A stretch of DNA of 28,718 bases from Streptomyces sp. NRRL F-5630 (GTDB taxonomy: Bacteria > Actinomycetota > Actinomycetes > Streptomycetales > Streptomycetaceae). Position numbers and translations under genes: made by a program. Below, one piece after another: positions 22,723 to 28,718 of the stretch. The stretch spans positions 1 to 28,718 of the forward strand of contig NZ_JOGO01000074.1 in assembly GCF_000719475.1 (NCBI RefSeq), given 5' to 3'. The notes beneath the pieces were generated by a model. The model made no database searches. It was not told where the DNA came from and saw only the letters and a program-made list of their open reading frames with translations. Every line of letters begins with the position of its first letter. Position 1 is the first letter of the stretch.

Positions 22723-22754
22723 TAGCCTTCGAAGTCGCTCCCCCGAGGTGCACC

Positions 22755-23282
22755 ATGCCGAGCCCCGAGAAGACCTCCCGCGCCGTCATCGTCACGGCGG
22801 GCCGTGAACTCCTGGAGTCGGAGGGCCCCGACGGCCTCACGATGCAGAAGGTCGCGACCCGCGTCGGCGTCCGCGCCCCGTCCCTCTACAAGCACGTGGC
22901 CAACCGCGCGGCGCTCCTCGACGCCGTGGCCGAGGCGACGGTCGAGGACCTGACCGGGCGCATCGCCCGTACCGACGGCACCCTCCCCGCCATCGCCCGC
23001 TGCTACCGGGCCTTCTCCACCGCCCACCCCGAAGCGTTCCGCCTCGTGACGCATTCCGCCCACGCCCCCCGCGCCGCCCTCTCCCGCGCGGCCCAGCCCC
23101 TCATCGACGCGGCCCGCGCGCTCGTGGGCGAGGACGAGTCCCTGGACGCCGCCCGCTTCGTCACGGCCTGGCTCACCGGTTTCCTCGCCATGGAACTCAG
23201 CGGATCCTTCCGCCTGGGCGGTGACGTGGACAGGGCCTTCACGTACGGGCTGGAGGCGATGCGCCGGGGGCTGACGGGGTGA
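22755..23282 (+). CDS. TetR/AcrR family transcriptional regulator
   Basis: This 175-residue protein has an N-terminal HTH at about 8-55. The recognition segment is VGVRAPSLYKHVANRAALL. The C-terminal part (about 75-170) resembles the WHG-type TetR C-terminal domain, with AFSTAHPEAFRLV and GFLAMELSGSFRLGGDVD. It diverges from the metallo-hydrolase, with three operators in the 109-bp spacer, one of them next to its own -10. It is probably a repressor of both genes, released by a small molecule related to the hydrolase substrate. That last step is inference. Confidence 0.92.
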   Translation: MPSPEKTSRAVIVTAGRELLESEGPDGLTMQKVATRVGVRAPSLYKHVANRAALLDAVAEATVEDLTGRIARTDGTLPAIARCYRAFSTAHPEAFRLVTHSAHAPRAALSRAAQPLIDAARALVGEDESLDAARFVTAWLTGFLAMELSGSFRLGGDVDRAFTYGLEAMRRGLTG

Positions 23283-23423
23283 GGGGGCGAGGGCTCGGGG
23301 CGGAGGGGTGAGTGGCTCCGGAAGGAGGACGGCGGGGCGGGAGCCCTCGCCGCCGGGCCTCAGGCCGCGCCCAGCCCCGGCCCCAGCCTCGTCCCCGGGC
23401 CCCGTTTCCTCAGCCCCGTCCCG

Positions 23424-24968
23424 TCAGCCCCGTTCCGCCACCCAAGCCCGCAGGCCCGTCCCCGGCAGCGGCAACGGTCGCCAGGTGCGGGCGTACGCCG
23501 GGGGGGCCGCGTGGGCGGCGGTGATGGCCGCCACCGGGATGCGGGTGGTCAGGGTGCGGAGACCGGCGCGGGTGAGGTTCTTGTTGTTGCCCGCCACGTT
23601 GCCCGAGGCGCAGCCGGCCGCGTAGGAGATCGGCGGGGTCTGGGCGCCCGTGACCAGGCACGGGGGGCGGATCCCGGCCCGGTGCAGGTGGGCCGCCACC
23701 GCCTCGTAGCGGTGGGTCGTGTGGCGGGCGCCCATGAGGTTGCGCCAGAAGCCGGTGCCCTGCGCGACCCCGTACAACGCCAGCACCGCGCACAGCGCCA
23801 CGACGTACGGGCGCCGTCCCCGTGCCACGTCGAGCGCCGTCGCCGCGAGGGGCAGCGACAGGAGCGCGTAGGCGGGGAGGAAGAAGCGCGGAGCCGAGTA
23901 GCCGAGCGTCAGGAGGTACGGGAGGCTCAGTACCACCGCGCACGCGAGCGGGAGCCATACCGTGATCCGCCGCGCCGCCCGCCCGGGCCCGCCGCGCCGC
24001 GCCCGTACCGCGCACACCAGCGCCAGTACCGGCAGGAGCAGCCACCACCAGGTGAGCCAGGGCTGGTACGGGGCGATGTGGCACGGGCGGCACAGCAGCG
24101 GCCCGTTGACGCTGAGCCAGGCGTCGCCGCCCGCCCAGCGCAGCCCCATCTCGCCCTGCACGTCGCTGGAGACCCGCAGCCGCTCCCCGATCCCGCCCCA
24201 GCGCGCGTACGCCTCGACGATCCACGGCACCGCGCCCGCCGCCACCCCGCCGGCCACCGCCGCCATCGGCGCGAGCCGCCGCAGCGGCCGGTGCGCCAGG
24301 CACGCCAGCCCGAGCGGCACCGCGAGCCAGCACCCGTCGGGGAAGCGGAGCAGCGTCACCCCGGCGATCGCGAGGGCGACCCCCCACCAGGCCCGCCTCC
24401 GTCCGCCCGGCACCAGGCCCCGCGGCGCGTCCGGCGCCCCGTCCGCCGTCCCGGCCCCCGCCCCACCGGCCACCCCCGCCGCCCCGCGCAGCAGCCACCC
24501 CGTCGCCGCCACCGCCCCCAGCGCCACCCACAGATTCGGCATCGCCTGGGGCCCGTACAGCAGCGCCGTCCACAGGGCGGCGAACAGGCCCGCCGCCAGC
24601 GCGCAGCGCCCCGTGCCGAGCAGGGGGCGCCACACGGCGAAGGCCCCGTACAGGCAGGCCGTGGACAGCAGGGCCAGCCAGAGGTGCACCGCGTGCGGCT
24701 CGTTCGTCAGCCACGTCAGGGGAGCCGTCAGGTAGGTCACGCCGCGCGAGCGCGGCGCCGAGAAGTAGGCGGCGGGATGGTGCGGGTCGGTCTGGGACAC
24801 GTAGACGGACTCGTCCCAGCCGAGGCGCAGCCACGGGACGACGGCGGCCAGTTGGGCGACGCCGTAGGCCAGTGCCACGAGCGCGAGGGCGGAGGGGCGG
24901 CGGTGTACGCGCGCGGGGACGCGGGTGGCGGCACCGGGCGACGGGCTGAGGGCGGTGGGGGTGCTCAT
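23424..24968 (-). CDS. Polytopic membrane protein, putative GT-C (ArnT/PMT-like) glycosyltransferase
   Basis: This 514-residue protein has about 10-11 membrane segments. The first helix (about 28-48) is followed by a loop with GWDESVYVSQTDP. The Asp-Glu pair fits the acidic catalytic motif of GT-C transferases, and FSAPRSRGVTYL fits the following loop. A Gly/Ala-rich cytosolic segment lies near 165-190. The C-terminal ~90 residues form a soluble extracytoplasmic domain with an ISYAAGCASGNVAG motif. The ATG at 24968 has GAAGGTG just upstream; an in-frame GTG at 24983 is an alternative. The donor is probably a polyprenyl-phosphate sugar. It is the second GT-C-like protein in the window, but no response-regulator site precedes it. 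Confidence 0.78.
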   Translation of the reverse strand: MSTPTALSPSPGAATRVPARVHRRPSALALVALAYGVAQLAAVVPWLRLGWDESVYVSQTDPHHPAAYFSAPRSRGVTYLTAPLTWLTNEPHAVHLWLALLSTACLYGAFAVWRPLLGTGRCALAAGLFAALWTALLYGPQAMPNLWVALGAVAATGWLLRGAAGVAGGAGAGTADGAPDAPRGLVPGGRRRAWWGVALAIAGVTLLRFPDGCWLAVPLGLACLAHRPLRRLAPMAAVAGGVAAGAVPWIVEAYARWGGIGERLRVSSDVQGEMGLRWAGGDAWLSVNGPLLCRPCHIAPYQPWLTWWWLLLPVLALVCAVRARRGGPGRAARRITVWLPLACAVVLSLPYLLTLGYSAPRFFLPAYALLSLPLAATALDVARGRRPYVVALCAVLALYGVAQGTGFWRNLMGARHTTHRYEAVAAHLHRAGIRPPCLVTGAQTPPISYAAGCASGNVAGNNKNLTRAGLRTLTTRIPVAAITAAHAAPPAYARTWRPLPLPGTGLRAWVAERG

Positions 24969-24994
24969 CGCCGACACCTTCACCCACGGTGCTA

Positions 24995-25000
24995 ATCATA
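24995..25000 (-). promoter_or_regulatory. -10 element of the second GT-C-like gene
   Basis: TATGAT on the minus strand within an AT-rich patch, about 27 nt before the ATG at 24968. No clear -35 at 17 nt. Confidence 0.4.
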
Positions 25001-25173
25001 TGAAACTCGACGCGCCGGACACTTCGCACCGCCCTCGCCCGGCGGCGACCATCTGGCCGCCCGTCACCTCATCGGCTACGTTCCAGCACACGAGCCGACA
25101 ACCCGTCAACCGGACCATGGGGCGCCACCGGTCTTCCTCCGGCGGTCCCCGCTCCCCCGGACAAAGGAGCCCC

Positions 25174-26622
25174 GTGCGCGCACAGACGCTGAGAGCCCTC
25201 CTCGCGACCCTCGTGGCAGGCACCCTCACCGCCGGCATGGCAAGTACGGCCACGGCGGCACCGCTGCCCGCCGCGAACCCCCGGAACGCGAGCGCCGCCT
25301 CCGCCGCGACCCGCGCCCCGGACACCCGCGACATCAAGGAACGCCTCCTCTCGATCCCCGGCATGAGCCTGATCGAGGAGAAGCCCGTCAGCGGCTACCG
25401 CTACTTCGTGCTCGCCTACCGCCAGCCGGTCGACCACCGCCACCCCTCGCGCGGCAGCTTCACGCAGCGCCTCACCGTCCTGCACAAGGACACGAGCCGC
25501 CCCACCGTCATGTACACGAGCGGCTACAACGTCTCGACCAGCGCGAGCCGTTCCGAGCCGACCCGCCTCGTCGACGGCAACCAGGTCTCGGTCGAGTACC
25601 GGTACTTCACGCCCTCGCGCCCGCGGCCCGCCGACTGGTCCAAGCTCGACATCTGGCAGGCCGCGAGCGACCAGCACCGCATCTACCGGGCGCTCAAGAA
25701 GGTCTACGGCCAGAACTGGCTCGCCACGGGCGGCTCGAAGGGCGGCATGACCGCGACGTACTACGAGCGCTTCTACCCGCGCGACATGGACGGCGTCGTC
25801 GCCTACGTCGCGCCGAACGACGTCGACAACGACGAGGACTCCGCGTACGACCGCTTCTTCGAGCGGGTCGGCACGAAGGAGTGCCGCGACGCGCTCGACG
25901 CCGTCCAGCGCGAGGCCCTCGTCCGCCGCGAGCCGCTGGAGAAGAAGTACGCGGAGCAGGCGAAGAGCGAGGGCTGGTCCTTCGGCACCGTGGGGACGCT
26001 CGACAAGGCGTACGAGGCCGTTGTCCTCGACCTCGTGTGGGGCTTCTGGCAGTACTCGGGCGAGGCCGACTGCGAGGAGGTGCCCGACGCGAGGACGGTG
26101 AGCGACGACGACCTGTACGCCTACGTCGACGCCATCTCCGGCTGGTCCTTCTACACCGACCAGGGCCTCGAACCGTACACGCCGTACTACTACCAGGCCG
26201 GTACGCAGCTCGGCGCCCCCACCATCTCCGTCCCGCACCTCAAGGGCCTGACCCGCTACGGCTACCAGCCGCCGCGCAACTTCGTGCCCCGCGCGATCCC
26301 GATGCGCTTCGACCGGCGCGCGATCCCGGACGTCGATCACTGGGTGCGCACGCACGCGCGGCACATGCTCTTCGTCTACGGCGAGAACGACCCCTGGGGC
26401 GCGGAGCGCTTCCGGGTGGGCCAGGGGTCCAGAGACGCGTACGTCCTGACCGTGCCCGGCGCCAACCACGGCGCGAACATCGCGGGCCTCGTCCCCGCGG
26501 AACGCGCACTCGCCACGGCACGTGTGCTCGACTGGGCGGGCGTGGACGCGGGCACGCAGGCGGCCGCCCCGCTCGCGCGGCTCGACAAGGCCCCGGCGGA
26601 GGAACCGAGGCTGCGCCCCTGA
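25174..26622 (+). CDS. Secreted S37-family (tripeptidyl aminopeptidase type) serine peptidase
   Basis: This 482-residue protein uses a GTG start with AAAGGAG immediately upstream. A Sec signal peptide spans about 1-29 (cleavage near STATA-APLPA). The mature protein matches the Streptomyces PS-10/S37 peptidases: RYFVLAYRQPVDH, VEYRYFTPSRP, and an alpha/beta-hydrolase triad of Ser188 (GGSKGG), Asp406 (YGENDPWG) and His432 (GANHG). These enzymes release tripeptides or short N-terminal peptides outside the cell. It stands alone and ends at a bidirectional terminator. Confidence 0.9.
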   Translation: MRAQTLRALLATLVAGTLTAGMASTATAAPLPAANPRNASAASAATRAPDTRDIKERLLSIPGMSLIEEKPVSGYRYFVLAYRQPVDHRHPSRGSFTQRLTVLHKDTSRPTVMYTSGYNVSTSASRSEPTRLVDGNQVSVEYRYFTPSRPRPADWSKLDIWQAASDQHRIYRALKKVYGQNWLATGGSKGGMTATYYERFYPRDMDGVVAYVAPNDVDNDEDSAYDRFFERVGTKECRDALDAVQREALVRREPLEKKYAEQAKSEGWSFGTVGTLDKAYEAVVLDLVWGFWQYSGEADCEEVPDARTVSDDDLYAYVDAISGWSFYTDQGLEPYTPYYYQAGTQLGAPTISVPHLKGLTRYGYQPPRNFVPRAIPMRFDRRAIPDVDHWVRTHARHMLFVYGENDPWGAERFRVGQGSRDAYVLTVPGANHGANIAGLVPAERALATARVLDWAGVDAGTQAAAPLARLDKAPAEEPRLRP

Positions 26623-26638
26623 GCGGTCCCGGCGGAAG

Positions 26639-26679
26639 CGGTACGGGGCCGAGGCGCGGTGCGCCCCGGCCCCGTACCG
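26639..26679. terminator. Bidirectional terminator
   Basis: CGGTACGGGGCCG (26639-26651) pairs perfectly with 26667-26679. Inside it, GGCGC (26653-26657) pairs with GCGCC (26661-26665) around a 3-nt loop, giving an 18-bp stem with one mismatch. It lies between the convergent S37 and GH3 genes. Confidence 0.8.
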
Positions 26680-26688
26680 GTACCGGGC

Positions 26689-28572
26689 TCACGCGTACGA
26701 GAGTCCCCGCCCCACCGGGTACAGCGTCCGCTCCGGCGCGTCGGCGCGCGTCACGGGCACCGGCAGCCGCCCGTGCGGGCGCGCACGACCCGTCAGGACC
26801 CGGGCCGCCGCGCGGACTTCCACGTCGCTCCACCCGTACGCCGCGAGCAGCGCGCGCACGCCGTCGGGCAGGTGGGCCGCGTCGTACGGGTTGCGCAGCG
26901 CGACGGCGACGACGGGGACGCCCGTCGCGACGAGCGAGGCGAGCAGGGTGCGCTGCGCGGGATCGGTGTCCAGGCCGTACGTGGCGACCACGACGGTGTG
27001 CGCGCGGCGCGCCGCCGCGACGGCCGCGTCCCGTGTCGCCGCCTCGGGCGCGGGGCCCGTCGCGCGGCGCGTGACACGGAAGCCCTCCTCCTGGAGGGCG
27101 CGCGCCAGGACGCGCGTCGCGGGTCCGTCGCTGCCTGACGCCGAGGCGGGATCGACGCCGAGGACCAGCAGGTGCCCCCCGTCGGCGCGCAGCGGCAGTG
27201 TGCCGTCGTTGACGACGAGGGTCGTGCCCCGCTCCGCGAGCCGGTCGGCGAGGGCGCGGTGCGCCGGGGTGCCGACGCTCCGCGCGACGGCCGCCTCGTC
27301 CACGTACGGCTCCGCGAGCAGCCCGCGGCGCCGCTTCAGCGCGAGGACGCGCAGCACCGAGGCGTCGATGCGCTCCTCGGTCAGCTCGCCCGAGCGCAGG
27401 GCGGCGAGCACGGAGCGGTGCGCGAGCCCGAGGTCGGGCGGGTCGAGGAGGAGGTCGACTCCGGCGCGGAGCGCGAGGACGGGCACGCGGTCGTCGCCGT
27501 ACTTCGTCCGCACCCCCTCCATGCGCAGCGAGTCGGTCGTCACGACGCCGTCGTAGCCGAGTTCGCCGCGCAGGACGCCCGTGACGACCGGGTGCGAGAG
27601 CGTGGCCGGGTCGCCGGTCGGGTCGAGCGCGGGGAAGGCGAGGTGGCCCGTCATCACGACGTCCGTGCCCGCCGCGATCGCCGCGCGGAACGGGGGCGCG
27701 TCCAGCGTGTCCCACTGCGCGCGCGAGTGCGAGATCGTGGGGAAGCCGACGTGCGAGTCGGTCGCGGTGTCGCCGTGGCCGGGGAAGTGCTTGACGGCGG
27801 CGGAGATCCCGCCGTCCTCCTGGTAGCCGCGCACCTGTGCCACGACGAGGCGCGCGACGGCCTCGGGGTCGGCGCCGAAGGAGCGCACGCCGATGACGGG
27901 GTTCGCGGGGTTGACGTTGACGTCCGCGTCGGGCGCCCAGTCCTGCCGCACCCCGAGCGCCGCCAGTTCCCGGCCCGCGAGCGCGGCCGCCGCGCGCGCT
28001 CCCGCACTCGTCCCGCCCGCGCCGAGCGAGGCGGCGCCGAGGCTCATGGCGCCGGGCAGCTGGGTGGCCGGAGGGCCGATCCGCTGGACGGCCCCGTGCT
28101 CCTGGTCGATCGAGACGAGCAGCGGGACGGGGACGCGCAGCCCGAGCCCGGCGCGCTGCACCTCGTTCGAGAGCGCGGCGACCTGCCGGGGCGAGCGGAT
28201 GTTGCCCGCCCAGCCGAAGTAGATGACCCCGCCGAGGTGGTAACGGGCGATCATCTCGGCGGCCGTCGCGACCCCGATGTCCTCGCGGTTCGCCTGCGCG
28301 TCGGCGGCCGAGGGCGCGGTCGCCGAGTCCCCGTGGAAGCGCATGACGAAGAGCTGGCCGACCTTCTCCTCCCGGGTCATGCGGGAGAGGAGGCGCCGGT
28401 CGGCGAGGGGGTCCGGCGGGAAGGCGCGGGCGGCACGGGCCGGTGCGGGGTGCGCGGGCCGCGCCGCCCGCGCCGTACCGGCGCCGAGCGCCCCCGCCGC
28501 CGTGCCGAACACCCCGGCCGCGAGGACCGTCCGCCGCCGGGGCCGTCCCCCGCTCGTCGTCTCCTGCGCCAT
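26689..28572 (-). CDS. Tat-exported GH3 glycosidase, beta-N-acetylhexosaminidase (NagZ)-like
   Basis: This 627-residue protein starts at an ATG with GGGAG 7 nt upstream. A Tat signal (PRRRTVL, then a hydrophobic stretch ending GTARA-A near residue 36) precedes a glycoside hydrolase family 3 barrel. KHFPGHGDT (261-269) with His266 and Asp268 is the acid/base dyad loop of the NagZ subfamily, and the nucleophile is probably Asp347 in TTDSLRM. A C-terminal alpha/beta domain follows, as in the two-domain Gram-positive NagZ forms. It should cleave beta-linked N-acetylglucosamine from cell-wall muropeptides or chitin-like glycans outside the cell. It is a single gene. Confidence 0.9.
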   Translation of the reverse strand: MAQETTSGGRPRRRTVLAAGVFGTAAGALGAGTARAARPAHPAPARAARAFPPDPLADRRLLSRMTREEKVGQLFVMRFHGDSATAPSAADAQANREDIGVATAAEMIARYHLGGVIYFGWAGNIRSPRQVAALSNEVQRAGLGLRVPVPLLVSIDQEHGAVQRIGPPATQLPGAMSLGAASLGAGGTSAGARAAAALAGRELAALGVRQDWAPDADVNVNPANPVIGVRSFGADPEAVARLVVAQVRGYQEDGGISAAVKHFPGHGDTATDSHVGFPTISHSRAQWDTLDAPPFRAAIAAGTDVVMTGHLAFPALDPTGDPATLSHPVVTGVLRGELGYDGVVTTDSLRMEGVRTKYGDDRVPVLALRAGVDLLLDPPDLGLAHRSVLAALRSGELTEERIDASVLRVLALKRRRGLLAEPYVDEAAVARSVGTPAHRALADRLAERGTTLVVNDGTLPLRADGGHLLVLGVDPASASGSDGPATRVLARALQEEGFRVTRRATGPAPEAATRDAAVAAARRAHTVVVATYGLDTDPAQRTLLASLVATGVPVVAVALRNPYDAAHLPDGVRALLAAYGWSDVEVRAAARVLTGRARPHGRLPVPVTRADAPERTLYPVGRGLSYA

Positions 28573-28659
28573 ACCGCCACTCCCGTCCTCGGGACCGGCC
28601 CGGGGCGGGCGGTCCTCGGGGCGCCCGTCCGATGATCCGAAGAGCGCCGTGCTCCCTCG

Positions 28660-28689
28660 GGCATAGCGAGCGGCGGGGGAGCGGGGCAA
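28660..28689 (-). promoter_or_regulatory. Candidate promoter of the GH3 gene
   Basis: On the minus strand TTGCCC (28689-28684), an 18-nt spacer, then TATGCC (28665-28660). This predicts a leader of about 80 nt before the ATG at 28572. The remaining bases to the window end hold nothing else I can support. Confidence 0.35.
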
Positions 28690-28718
28690 GGCGCCGTGCG
28701 GGGGTGGGGCCGGAGACG

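Larger units (their letters stand above)
22667..22727. promoter_or_regulatory. Three 17-bp operators at 22-bp period
   Basis: GGCTAAGGTTCTTAGCT (22667-22683), GGCTAAGGTACATAGCT (22689-22705) and GGCTACCGTCAATAGCC (22711-22727) start exactly 22 bp apart. Each is an inverted repeat: the first has perfect GCTAAG-N3-CTTAGC arms, the others keep GCTA/TAGC. Twenty-two bp is close to two helical turns, placing all three on one face of the DNA. Binding by the adjacent TetR protein is inferred. Confidence 0.75.

Overview
The window is chromosomal DNA from a very GC-rich actinomycete, almost certainly a Streptomyces. G/C dominates third codon positions, GTG and TTG starts are common, Shine-Dalgarno sites are AGGAG-like, several genes appear leaderless, and OmpR-type two-component, Tat, lipoprotein, S53, S37 and GH3 genes of Streptomyces type are present. 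I see no rRNA, tRNA, CRISPR array, transposase, integrase or attachment site.

Left part (1-7521). The first 41 bases look like the 5' end of a leftward gene, divergent from a TetR regulator (434-1036). Five copies of a 20-bp element centred on GAACGTTC lie between them. After a ~580-bp region with tandem repeats and a doubtful small ORF come a phosphatase-like protein (-), an NAD-dependent epimerase/dehydratase (+) ending in a strong terminator, an agmatinase and a ThDP-dependent enzyme in tandem, and a two-domain VOC protein.

Centre (7563-17827). This is the most interesting region. It holds a polytopic GT-C-like membrane protein (-), a cytochrome b561/sulfite-oxidase-like molybdopterin fusion with a small membrane protein (+), a translationally coupled leftward operon (DPM1-like GT2, TIGR04282/DUF2064 transferase, SAM methyltransferase), an OmpR-type response regulator with its histidine kinase (+), a zinc-ribbon NDP-sugar 4-epimerase (-), and a lipoprotein sedolisin (+). 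The three divergent promoter regions each carry a similar 21-bp element containing two GTCAGC/GTAAGA-like half sites spaced 11 bp apart, as expected for an OmpR-type regulator. Several start codons sit 6 nt after a TAGnnT or similar -10 hexamer. I infer one regulon for extracytoplasmic glycoconjugate and redox functions, controlled by the embedded two-component pair. Its substrate and product cannot be read from the sequence.

Right part (18021-28718). A single-chain ABC exporter with one apparently degenerate ATP site is followed by a divergent pair, a metallo-beta-lactamase-fold hydrolase and a TetR regulator. Three 17-bp operators at an exact 22-bp period lie between them and overlap both promoters. 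Next come a second GT-C-like membrane protein (-), a secreted S37 (tripeptidyl aminopeptidase-type) peptidase (+), a bidirectional terminator, and a Tat-exported GH3 glycosidase (-).
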